From positions 34,350 to 98,349 of the forward strand of contig NZ_JAOWCB010000024.1 of assembly GCF_026420845.1 (NCBI RefSeq): a DNA stretch of 64,000 bases, written 5' to 3'. Shown here piece by piece: positions 53,136-60,200 of this stretch. The position numbers and the translations under genes are program-made. The stretch comes from Streptomyces sp. PR69. GTDB lineage: Bacteria; Actinomycetota; Actinomycetes; Streptomycetales; Streptomycetaceae. How positions within the stretch are numbered: position 1 is the stretch's first letter; every line of letters begins with the position of its first letter. Under the pieces are notes generated by a model. It had not been told where the DNA came from and did no database searches. It saw nothing but the letters and a program-made list of their open reading frames with translations.

Positions 53136-53818
53136 GTCGTCTCTCCCAGAAGCTCTGCGATATACGAACGCGACTGGCTCGGGGGCCACGCCAGACTCAC
53201 AAGGTCTGCGAATGTGTTGTGCATGGTGGCCATGTCATCGAGTCGCGTCGAGTATGAGCCTCCCATGATCGACTCACAGTAGCCAACTGCCTTACGGGCC
53301 AACTCCGCCTCCCCTTCGGGCTCTTTGGCGAATGCCCAGAGGGAGAACTGCGAGGCGAACTGGGGCGGGACCACATGGAACGGGAGGACCTGTACGGACA
53401 GTGAGCGGATGTCCGTCATCGCGAGCAGCCTCCGGAGCTGCTTCCGGTGGGCCTCGATGGCATCCAGTCCAGGGGCGTGCACCAGCGCCTGCTCCCCGAC
53501 CACGAACGCTGCCCGCAGCTCGCCCCGTTTCGCTCGCTCAAAGAACGAGACGGCGCGTGCGGACTTCATCAGAGTCCGTCGCCTGATCTCGCGGTCGGGC
53601 AGCCGGGGGAGGGCGGCGCGGATGATGTGCTGGCCGTATTCAGGGGCCTGGAGCAGGCCGGGGACAGTCAGCAGTGAGTAGGAGCGCAAGGACGAGGCGT
53701 GGGCGTCAAGTGCCGCCAGGCGTTCGATGTTCGGGCCGCCGTAGGGTGTCTGTTCGACCCGGCCCTGGCCGCTCTGGTCCGGTGCCCGCAGCAAGCCGAT
53801 GAGTTCTTCCGTCCGCAT
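53132..53818 (-). CDS. DUF5753 regulator-like protein lacking the helix-turn-helix
   Basis: 228 residues from ATG 53818. The DUF5753 effector domain is complete: SLRSYSLLTVPGLLQAPEYGQ, RTLMKSARAVSFFER, then LSVQVLPF and the C-terminal YCESIMGGSYSTRLDDMATMHNTF segment. The usual 60 to 80-residue XRE DNA-binding domain that should precede it is missing: the first 30 residues are unrelated and no upstream frame encodes a helix-turn-helix. It is either truncated or an effector-only partner. It is translationally coupled to the DUF397 gene and borders the disrupted MFS gene. Confidence 0.85.
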   Translation of the reverse strand: MRTEELIGLLRAPDQSGQGRVEQTPYGGPNIERLAALDAHASSLRSYSLLTVPGLLQAPEYGQHIIRAALPRLPDREIRRRTLMKSARAVSFFERAKRGELRAAFVVGEQALVHAPGLDAIEAHRKQLRRLLAMTDIRSLSVQVLPFHVVPPQFASQFSLWAFAKEPEGEAELARKAVGYCESIMGGSYSTRLDDMATMHNTFADLVSLAWPPSQSRSYIAELLGETT

Positions 53819-53934
53819 ATCCCCAGCCCCTTGGTGCCGTCACGACGAGTGGCGGGGCTCACACTACAGTTGGTGACGGGTCGATCACTACCGGGTTCAG
53901 GAGTCGTACGACCAACGGACCAGCCGTCGCCCCG

Positions 53935-54370
53935 TCTTGCGACGCTCATCGCCTTCGAGGCGACGGCCGTTGGAACGGCCATGCCGGGTCGCGGCCCACG
54001 AGCTGAACGGCCTGTCCCTGTATGCCTTCGCCTTCCCCGGGTACTTCACGACCAGCCTCTTCGCCATGGGCCTCTCCGGGCGGTGGGCCGACCGCGACGG
54101 GCCGTGCGGCCGCTGGCCGCCGGGATTGGGGCGTTCGGGGCCGGTCTGGTGCTGTCGGGGACGGCTGGGGCGATGTGGCTGTTCATCCTGGGGTGGGCCA
54201 TCCAGGGGTTCGGCGGCGGGCTGATGATCGTCGCGTTGTGCGTGGTCGTCAGCAGGGCCTACGCGGAGCGGCTCCGGCCCGCGATCATGGCGGCGTTCGC
54301 GGCGAGCTGGGTGATTCCGTCCGTCGTGGGGCCGCTGGTGTCGGGGACGGTCACCGAACGGCTCGGAAGG
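53935..54370 (+). pseudogene. MFS transporter, N-terminal half (frameshifted and truncated)
   Basis: Three reading frames in succession encode one MFS N-terminus: IAFEATAVGTAMP, then (other frame) VAAHELNGLSLYAFAFPGYFTTSLFAMG, then (first frame) GIGAFGAGLVLSGTAGAMW and GGGLMIVALCVVVSRAYAERLRPAIM. The shifts are one extra G near 53983 and one missing base near 54105; they cancel. There is no start codon context for the first helix. Homology stops after VTERLG at about 54368. The matching C-terminal half lies at 58628-59482. Confidence 0.82.
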
Positions 54371-54643
54371 GGCAATGAGATCGTTCTGGCCGCCACCGTG
54401 CATCCGGCCTGGCGCGTCGCAGACGCACCAGGCACGCGGCAGCGGTACCGCGGCTACGGCTCTCTGCCCTGGTCGATAGCCGCACTCAGGCTCTGGTGGA
54501 CGCTGCGGCCGGACCGGTGTCCAGGTGAGAAGCCCCACGCCCAGCAACTGTGCGGCGCGCTGTGTCCAGGCAGGTATGGTTGCACTTATCGAAATCACTT
54601 GGCAAACTAGGAAGTCGCCAGGGAGTAGAGGGGATGCGCAGTC
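54371..54643. other. Left junction of the insertion, with a candidate promoter
   Basis: No recognisable gene. TTGCAC (54580-54585), 17-bp spacer, CAAACT (54603-54608) is a reasonable sigma-70-type promoter about 35 bp upstream of the GTG at 54644. Confidence 0.45.
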
Positions 54644-55060
54644 GTGACACGGAATCTGGATCCGACGGAGCAACTGAGGGCCGCTGAGGCGGTGCCAGGG
54701 TTCGCCAGAGGCGCAAACCGCAGCGAGCGAATCCTCGCTGCCGTTTCGGTCGCTGGACTCTACGTAGGTCTCGCCATGGCCATGGAGAGTGGCATATCCG
54801 GCACGGGAGGGGTCTTCACCTTCCTGGCGGCACTTTCTCTCGCTCTGGCATGGTGGTGGTACCACCTCGGCGCTCCCGGCAGGAGGCCGCATACCCGAAC
54901 AGAAAAAAGCACCTTCCTGTTCACCGTCATGACACTGGCCATCCCAGGACTCAGCCTGATATGGGGAGACGGCCAGAACGGTCTCGCGGCTCATCTGGTG
55001 GCGGCAGCCGTACCGACCGTCGGTCTAGCCCTGTACCTGGTTATGCGCTGGAGGCGATGA
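54644..55060 (+). CDS. Small integral membrane protein
   Basis: 138 residues from GTG 54644 (MTRNLDPTEQLRAAEAV). It has four predicted membrane helices arranged in two pairs (ILAAVSVAGLYVGLAMAM, FTFLAALSLALAWWWYHLG; FLFTVMTLAIPGLSLIWG, LVAAAVPTVGLALYLVMRW). No family is recognised. Its stop overlaps the start of a winged-helix regulator by 4 bp (ATGA), the typical arrangement in which a small regulator represses a membrane or efflux partner. It lies in the insertion that splits the MFS gene and has lower GC than the core. Confidence 0.75.
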   Translation: MTRNLDPTEQLRAAEAVPGFARGANRSERILAAVSVAGLYVGLAMAMESGISGTGGVFTFLAALSLALAWWWYHLGAPGRRPHTRTEKSTFLFTVMTLAIPGLSLIWGDGQNGLAAHLVAAAVPTVGLALYLVMRWRR

Positions 55061-55368
55061 CAGTAGTGTCTCAACCGCGCGCTGCGCTATCCACAGTCAT
55101 CCACTCGCCCATCCGGCTGGCAATCCTAGGCGCTCTGCGGCAGGTCGAGTTGGCTAACTTCTCCGATCTGCGTGAAGCGTTGGAGCTCACCCCGCCCGAG
55201 CTCTCTCGCCAGCTGGGCATTCTGGAGAAGGAAGGCATGGTGGAGATCGCCAAGTTTCGTGAACGACGGCGCACTGTAACCCGGGTCAGACTTTCCGATC
55301 CGGGGAGGGAGAGATTCGAGGTGTATCTCAACGAACTGCGAAGGATCGTGGGGTCGCAGATCACCTGA
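55057..55368 (+). CDS. Winged-helix transcriptional regulator (MarR/ArsR-like, single domain)
   Basis: 103 residues from ATG 55057 with GGAGGCG inside the previous gene. A compact winged helix: SPIRLAILGALRQVELANFSDL, then the recognition helix LTPPELSRQLGILEKEGMVEI and wing RERRRTVTRVRLSDPGRERF. Such one-domain proteins (HTH_34 type) control a neighbouring gene, here most likely the co-translated membrane protein. No ligand or metal motif is seen. A bidirectional-looking terminator follows. Confidence 0.87.
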   Translation: MTVVSQPRAALSTVIHSPIRLAILGALRQVELANFSDLREALELTPPELSRQLGILEKEGMVEIAKFRERRRTVTRVRLSDPGRERFEVYLNELRRIVGSQIT

Positions 55369-55372
55369 GCTG

Positions 55373-55419
55373 GTGTTTCGTCTCCATCAAGCCTAAGCGA
55401 GCTCGATGGAGACGAACAC
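55373..55419. terminator. Terminator after the membrane protein/regulator operon
   Basis: GTGTTTCGTCTCCATC (55373-55388) pairs with GATGGAGACGAACAC (55405-55419), 15 bp with one bulged T, between convergent genes. Confidence 0.85.
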
Positions 55420-55493
55420 TAGATCATCCGATCAGGGAACTCGGAGGTCGGGTCACGGTGGTGCGCTCCCTCCGCCCATGCCCCTGGGGGTGC

Positions 55494-56039
55494 TCAATCC
55501 GCCCAAGGCGTGGCACACCAGATCGCGTAGGCACCCAGTGCGGCGGCCATGCCTGCGACCCCACCCTTGACAGCGACCTTGATGCCGCGCTTCGCGGCCT
55601 CCTTGATGATCAGCCGCGCGGCATCCTGGAAATGCCTCTTCTTCAACTTGGCCGTGATGGCAGAGGTGGCACCCCCTAGACCGCCGAGCCCCACAGCCTT
55701 CAGCAGGCAGGTTGTGTAGCTGCGCTTGACACGCTTTCCGGAAGCCGGAGTGTAGGTTGCGTTCTCGGCCTTGAGTGCATCGGCAAACTCGGTACCGTAC
55801 TTAGCCGCGGTGGCGTCGTAGTCGAAGTTCCCGAACTCGTCGAGATGTTCACCATCAACGATCGCCTCCAGGTAGGTCGCGAGCTCCGCGACGTCCGACG
55901 GAGAGACCTCCTCCGCGACTACCGGTACGGACGAGTCAGTGTTGACGGCGGCCTGAGCCTGGCTCACGCCTGTGAAGGTCATGGCCACGGCACAGGCGGC
56001 TGATACAACGGCAGTACCGATACGCTTGCGCGTCTTCAT
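55494..56039 (-). CDS. Secreted protein with a bacteriocin-like C-terminus
   Basis: 181 residues from ATG 56039 with AAGGGG upstream. A signal peptide ends SQAQA (about 30). A charged, acidic middle region (EEVSPSDVAELATYLEAIV, DEFGNFDYDATAAKYG) ends near the basic stretch SGKRVKRSY (about 108). The last 70 residues are a Gly/Ala-rich amphipathic module: CLLKAVGLGGLGGATS, basic AKLKKRHFQDAARLIIKEAAKRGIK, VKGGVAGMAAALGAYAIWC and ATPWAD, with exactly two cysteines that could form one disulfide. This layout (pre, acidic pro, basic-hydrophobic C-terminal module) suggests a secreted membrane-active peptide precursor. No homologue could be searched; function is inference. Confidence 0.78.
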   Translation of the reverse strand: MKTRKRIGTAVVSAACAVAMTFTGVSQAQAAVNTDSSVPVVAEEVSPSDVAELATYLEAIVDGEHLDEFGNFDYDATAAKYGTEFADALKAENATYTPASGKRVKRSYTTCLLKAVGLGGLGGATSAITAKLKKRHFQDAARLIIKEAAKRGIKVAVKGGVAGMAAALGAYAIWCATPWAD

Positions 56040-56655
56040 TAGTTTCCCCTTAATGAACAAACATGCACAGGGAAAGCAGCCCGCAGTGTCAGAGACACCG
56101 CGATCCTTCCGATGTCGCCCTGAGCTGACGTCACGCAATGCGCTGAGCGCTCTCTGCCCAAGAGCGGGTAGGGCGAAGAGGATTACGGTCCACTGGTGCC
56201 TTGCGGGCCTTCCCCCAGTGCGTACCCGACAACCTTGGTCGTGATCATCAGGCTCGAACGGGATGACTATATGATCACGACCAGTTATGCGCAAATGTCC
56301 CCCCGCTCCTACCCTTTGTTGGCCGAAATGCTTTGGCCTCAGACTCGTTTGTGGTGTGCGAGCGTTCTGGCCGGAGAATGCTTCGTGGCCTTCACTGAGA
56401 GGTTCCTGCCTTCGCAGCGCTCGATCTGCGGATGAAGCGACCTGCCTTGACAGCGAGTTGGGAACGTAACCGCAACCCGGTCCGCCTCACCGCCGCCGAT
56501 CGAAGTACGTCGACGCGCTAAGGGCTTGCCGGTAAACAAGTCGTAGCTTCCGACTCCGGGGATCGTTGCTGTGGTATGGGGAGTCCGTGGGGGTGCCTCT
56601 ATGTCCTTCGTCAAGGCATCCCTGTCGGGTTTGGGGTGATTCGGTCTTGCTGGGG
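56040..56655. promoter_or_regulatory. Intergenic region between the secreted protein and the IS110 transposase
   Basis: 616 bp without a credible gene; it contains the promoter of the secreted protein (minus strand) and, toward 56560-56655, probably the right-hand end of the IS110 element. Its main feature is the long-spaced inverted repeat listed next. Confidence 0.45.
56236..56283. repeat. Perfect 13-bp inverted repeat with a 22-bp spacer
   Basis: TGGTCGTGATCAT (56236-56248) and ATGATCACGACCA (56271-56283). The spacing of 35 bp centre to centre would place two half-operators on nearly the same DNA face. It is about 200 bp upstream of the secreted protein start. Confidence 0.9.
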
Positions 56656-57735
56656 TTATGCGGCGAGTTCGATGTCCGCGGGCGTGCGGGGTTCGTAGAA
56701 GGTGCCGTCTCGGAGCATGGCGCGTTTGAGCTGGCGGTTGCCTCCTCGGGGTGCGTGTTCGCCGTGGATCGAGGTCCCCGACGACTTCGTGGTCGGGGCG
56801 AGTCCGGCGTAGGAGGCCAGGTGGGCGGCGCTCGGGAAGCTGGTGCCGTCGCCGACGGTGACCAGCAGGACGGCGGCGGTCCTGACGCCGACGCCGGGCA
56901 TCGACGTCAGGACCGGGGAAAGAGGGTGCGCCTCCAGCAAAGCGTTGATCTGGGCTTCCAGGGCCCGGCGCTGTTCGTGGACAGCGGCGAGAGAGCGGGC
57001 CAGGGAGGGCACGACGATGTCGAGGGTGCCGGTCCCCGGGACCACGACGGTCTGCTCGTCCAGGGCGTCGAAGACGTCGTCGATCAGCCGCTCGGCCATG
57101 CGTGGGGCCTTGGGCCGGATGAGCTCGACGAGTCTGCGGCGGCCGGCTTTGCGCAGTGCAGTCGGGGAGCCGTAGCGCTCCAGCAGCCAGGTCACGGCCT
57201 GGTGGTCGAGGCGGGGCCCCAGAACACGCTCCAGCGACGGGTGGAACTGGGTGAGCAGGCCGCGTATCCGGTTGGACGTGCGGGTGGCCTCAGCCGCGAG
57301 ATCCTGGTCGAAGCCGACGAGGACCGTGAGTTCGGCGGTGATCTCATCGGTCAGTTCCAGGGACCGCAGGGTGTGCGGCATGGTCCGGGCCGCATCCGCG
57401 ATCACCGCGGCGTCCTTCGCATCGGTCTTCGCCTCGCCCGGATACAGGTCGGCGATCCGACGCATGGCCAGGCCGGGCAGATAGGCCACTTGGCAGCCGG
57501 CGTCGCGGGCGACGGTCAGTGGGAGGGCGCCGATCGAGGCGGGCTGATCCACGATCACCAGGACCGTGCCGAACTTGGCGGCCAGCTTGTCGAAGACGGC
57601 CCGCAGTCTCGGCTCGCTGTTGGGCAGCTGCTTGTCGAAGACCTTCTTCCCGGCCGGGGTGAGCCCATGGCCGTGGTGAGCACTCTTGCCGACGTCCAGG
57701 CCGAGGAACACCCCCACGTCTTCGGTGTCGAACAT
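56656..57735 (-). CDS. IS110 family transposase with an in-frame C-terminal deletion
   Basis: 359 residues from ATG 57735 with GGAAGGG upstream. The N-terminal RuvC-like DEDD domain is intact (FLGLDVGKSAHHGHGLT, VIVDQPASIGALPL, KTDAKDAAVIADAAR). The C-terminal Transposase_20 domain has SMPGVGVRTAAVLL, SYAGLAPTTKSSG and GGNRQLKRAML. The family then normally continues about 40 residues before a LRDGTFYE-like end; here LKRAML passes directly into RDGTFYEPRTPADIELAA. The stop is normal. The deletion probably occurred between two similar ML-containing segments. Members are about 400 residues, so this copy is probably weakened or inactive. Confidence 0.9.
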   Translation of the reverse strand: MFDTEDVGVFLGLDVGKSAHHGHGLTPAGKKVFDKQLPNSEPRLRAVFDKLAAKFGTVLVIVDQPASIGALPLTVARDAGCQVAYLPGLAMRRIADLYPGEAKTDAKDAAVIADAARTMPHTLRSLELTDEITAELTVLVGFDQDLAAEATRTSNRIRGLLTQFHPSLERVLGPRLDHQAVTWLLERYGSPTALRKAGRRRLVELIRPKAPRMAERLIDDVFDALDEQTVVVPGTGTLDIVVPSLARSLAAVHEQRRALEAQINALLEAHPLSPVLTSMPGVGVRTAAVLLVTVGDGTSFPSAAHLASYAGLAPTTKSSGTSIHGEHAPRGGNRQLKRAMLRDGTFYEPRTPADIELAA

Positions 57736-57739
57736 CGCA

Positions 57740-57998
57740 CCCTTCCAGGAGAGTTGAACGTGCCGGCCTCGGCAGCGGTGTCGTACGCGCGCATCCACGT
57801 TATGCAGACCTGCCGCCCGCGAACTGTCCGGCATTGCGCCGGACCGGACGGTGGCCGGACCTCTCATCAGCGTCTCCGACGGCACCTCCCAGGCCCGGTG
57901 ACACCACCCCCCAGGTCATCCGTTCGACAGGGGGCAACAGTCATGCCGGGCCCGGAGGTCAGCGGCCCTCTTGCAGGACCGCGAAGAACATAACGGGG
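57740..57998 (-). ncRNA. Candidate bridge RNA region in the IS110 leader
   Basis: IS110-group elements carry a bridge RNA upstream of the transposase that pairs target and donor DNA (established for IS621). This leader has about 260 nt without a conserved protein and two strong folds: a perfect hairpin GTCCGGC-loop-GCCGGAC (57826-57844) and a long imperfect stem from 57885 to 57958 (CCTCC, GGCCCGG, TGAC against GTCA, CCGGGCC, GGAGG) enclosing C6 and G5 runs. The guide loops cannot be assigned without the element ends. Confidence 0.35.
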
Positions 57999-58190
57999 AT
58001 TGAGGTCGTCCTGGCTGCGAAGTTCCAGGCGTTGTTGCCGCATCTGGACGAGCGGTAGCGCCGACTGGCCATAGGGGGCGGAAGCGCGGTCACTGAGGCA
58101 TGGCGGGATCAGGCTCGTCGCCCGTGCGGCCGGGGTCCGGGAGGGGACGGTCTCGCGTGGGGTTGCTGAACTGGAGTCCGGCAACATCAT
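57999..58190 (+). pseudogene. ISAzo13-family transposase, N-terminal remnant
   Basis: The translation VVLAAKFQALLPHLDER is followed by TAG (58056-58058) where the family has CAG (Gln). After one extra G near 58076 the frame continues as AEARSLRHGGIRLVARAAG and VREGTVSRGVAELESG. Together these match the N-terminus of ISAzo13-type transposases. The gene breaks off after about 60 codons. Both a nonsense codon and a frameshift show long-standing decay. Confidence 0.75.
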
Positions 58191-58274
58191 GGTGCGGGAT
58201 GCTGTCCGCTGACAGTGGATGCGTGCCCTGAGAGGACATGAGATGACCTCTTCGGAGTGTGCATAGAACTTGGC

Positions 58275-58514
58275 TTATTTCACCAGGCTCCAGGTGCCGC
58301 AGCCGTCGGACTTGAACAACTCGCCCGCCCGCACCGTCACCGTGATCTTCCGGGCCTGTGAGGCGAACTGGTTGTCGATGATCGTGCCGTCCTGTCGGGT
58401 CCGCTCCCAACAGCAGTCCTCGAGCTTCCCCGACACCTGGTACGTGCCGGGCCCTGCCGCCCCAGGGCACCGGAAATCCCAGGGCGGCAGGGCCTTCACG
58501 CTGATCTCTGCCAA
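58275..58514 (-). CDS. Small Cys-containing protein, probable fragment
   Basis: 79 residues from TTG 58514, preceded by GGAAGGAAGG. The sequence (PGTYQVSGKLEDCCWER, DNQFASQARKITVTV, FKSDGCGTWSLVK) resembles the C-terminal module of secreted actinobacterial lipoproteins whose repeats read PGTY...CYWER...GC-TW. Those proteins have a signal peptide and linker before this module; none is present here, so this may be a truncated copy now read from an accidental start. It ends at the right junction of the insertion in the MFS gene. Confidence 0.5.
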   Translation of the reverse strand: MAEISVKALPPWDFRCPGAAGPGTYQVSGKLEDCCWERTRQDGTIIDNQFASQARKITVTVRAGELFKSDGCGTWSLVK

Positions 58515-58627
58515 GGCACCTTCCTTCCGGAGTTGGTTGCCGGTCCGGTGCGCCAATGAGTGGCTCCCTGTAGGGGATAGAAGGGGCGGTCGGGCAATGT
58601 ACCGCGTCTCCGTCCGCAATCCGGCGG

Positions 58628-59482
58628 ATGGCGTCGGGGCCGTCCGGCCCGGCCGGCTCCCGGCCGGGGTTCGACCGGCGGCGCATCCGGCTGGCGCTGG
58701 GGATCTCGCTGGGGGCGGGGCTGTTGCAGTACGCCGGGCAGGATCTGCGCTGGCTGTCGCTGCTTCCGGCGGTGGCGGGGGCCGCGCTGCTGGCGCCCGC
58801 GGCGCTGGGGCTGCTGCCGCGCGGGACGTACCGGGCGGCGCGTGGGCTGCCGTCCGTCGTGCTGCTGCGCGGGATCGCGGCCGGGGCGTTTATCTCGGCG
58901 GAGGCGTTCGTGCCGCTGATGCTGGTCACTCAGCGCGGGCTGTCGCCGACGATGGCGGGTCTGTCGCTCGCGGTGGGCGGGGCGACATGGGCGCTCGGCT
59001 CGTATGTACAGGCCCGCCCGAGCGTCGAGCCGCACCGGGAGCGGCTGACGGTGCTGGGGATGGTGCTGGTCGCGGCCGCGGTCGCCGCCGTGCCGAGTGT
59101 GCTGATCGACTCGGTGCCGGTGTGGGCCGTGGGCGTGGCGTGGGCGTTCGGCTGCTTCGGGATGGGGCTGGTCCTCTCCTCGACCAGCGTGCTGCTGCTG
59201 AAGCTGTCCGCCCCGGAGGAGGCGGGCGCCAACTCGGCGGCGCTCCAGATATCGGACGGGCTGTCCAATGTCCTGCTCCTCGCCGCGGGCGGCGCGGCCT
59301 TCGCGGCGCTGGGCGGCGGCGCGCTGGGCGGCGGCGCGGTGGGCCACGGCGCCGCCGTCACCGAGGCCGCGGGCGGCCCGGGCCCGGCTGCCTTCGCCGC
59401 GGTGTTCCTGCCGATGGCGGCGGTGGCGCTGGCGGGGGCGTGGGTGGCGACCCGGCTGAAAACTGCTCCAGTACCAGAATGA
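58628..59482 (+). pseudogene. MFS transporter, C-terminal half
   Basis: 285 codons encoding the last six to eight helices of an MFS drug exporter (LRWLSLLPAVAGAALLAP, FISAEAFVPLMLVTQRG, LSPTMAGLSLAVGGATW, SVLIDSVPVWAVGVAWAFG, EEAGANSAALQISDGLSN). It begins at the central cytoplasmic loop (ASGPSGPAGSRPGFDRRRIRLALG) and has no N-terminal half of its own. The N-terminal half is 4.2 kb upstream on the same strand. Only about 25 residues around helix 6 are missing from the pair. Both halves are in the same orientation, as expected from an insertion. Confidence 0.83.
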
Positions 59483-59484
59483 CC

Positions 59485-59505
59485 CCATGAGTAGTACCGT
59501 CATGG
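59485..59505 (+). promoter_or_regulatory. Candidate toxin-antitoxin operator
   Basis: CCATGA (59485-59490), 9 bp, TCATGG (59500-59505), ending one base before the antitoxin ATG. RHH antitoxins usually repress their own operon through such short palindromes. Confidence 0.45.
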
Positions 59506-59506
59506 T

Positions 59507-59710
59507 ATGGCAATGAATCTGCGTCTCCGTGACGATCAGCAAGAGGCCCTCAAGCTGCGCGCCGAGGCGGAGGGCCGCAGCATGCACGCCATAGTGCTCC
59601 AGGCGATCGACCGGTATCTGGAGCAGGAGGCCGACCGCGAGACCGTCCGCCGCCTGGGCGCCAAGTACGCCATGCGCCATGCGGATCTGCTGAAGCGGCT
59701 GGGGGAGTAG
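59507..59710 (+). CDS. Ribbon-helix-helix antitoxin
   Basis: 67 residues from ATG 59507 (MAMNLRLRDDQQEALKLRAEAEGRSMHAIVLQAIDRYLEQ in two parts: strand MNLRLRDDQ, then helices to about 42). It is an Arc/MetJ-fold DNA-binding domain followed by an acidic-to-basic C-terminal helix (RRLGAKYAMRHADLLKRLGE) likely to cap the toxin. The Doc gene starts at the next base after the stop. The product should repress the operon and neutralise the toxin by direct binding. Confidence 0.85.
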   Translation: MAMNLRLRDDQQEALKLRAEAEGRSMHAIVLQAIDRYLEQEADRETVRRLGAKYAMRHADLLKRLGE

Positions 59711-60094
59711 GTGAAGTACCTGACGGTCCAGGAGGCCCTGGACCTGGCGGAACTCGCCTGCGGGGGGCAGCACATCGCCGTACGGGACCTGGGCTTGCTC
59801 AGCTCCGCTGTGCACCGTCCCCAGTCGCAGATGTTCGGCGTCGAGGCGTACGCCGACTTGTTCGAGAAAGCCGCCGCCCTCCTGCAGTCACTCGCCGTGA
59901 ACCATCCGCTGGTCGACGGCAACAAGCGCATGGCGTGGATGTGCACCGTGGTGTTCCTCGACTTCAACGGCGCGGACATGGTCGCCGTCGACCAGGAAGA
60001 GGCGTACAAGCTGGTGGTCGAGGTGTCCAGCGGCGCCTTGGAGGATCTGGGAGAGATCACCCTCCGGCTGCGGGCGCTGCACGACGCGATGTGA
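59711..60094 (+). CDS. doc: Doc/Fic family toxin
   Basis: 127 residues from GTG 59711, immediately after the antitoxin stop. The Doc-type Fic motif is HPLVDGNKR (about 64-72), with the canonical phenylalanine replaced by leucine; the DGN core and catalytic His are present. Doc proteins phosphorylate elongation factor Tu and block translation; other Fic proteins transfer AMP. Small size and RHH partner fit the Doc branch. N-terminal MKYLTVQEALDLAELACGG and C-terminal LRLRALHDAM complete the domain. Confidence 0.88.
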   Translation: MKYLTVQEALDLAELACGGQHIAVRDLGLLSSAVHRPQSQMFGVEAYADLFEKAAALLQSLAVNHPLVDGNKRMAWMCTVVFLDFNGADMVAVDQEEAYKLVVEVSSGALEDLGEITLRLRALHDAM

Positions 60095-60200
60095 CACGGA
60101 TCGCAGTCTTCGGGGCCGGGCTCGTCCCGCCCTTCGGCCGACCGGGCCACCGGTAGGGTGGCCCGGTTGTCGTATCTGGACGAGCGTCGAACCGGAGACC

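Larger units (their letters stand above)
56560..57998 (-). mobile_element. IS110-family insertion sequence (ends approximate)
   Basis: Defined by its transposase (56656-57735) and a long, structured upstream leader. IS110 elements have no terminal inverted repeats or target duplications, so the ends cannot be read from one copy; the limits given are estimates. It lies inside the 4.2-kb segment that splits the MFS gene. Confidence 0.7.

Noticed and set aside
54371..54610. Continuation of the plus-strand frame after the MFS N-terminal half as a separate gene
   Set aside because: The translation (HPAWRVADAPGTRQ and onward) matches no transporter segment, lacks a start and ends in junction DNA.
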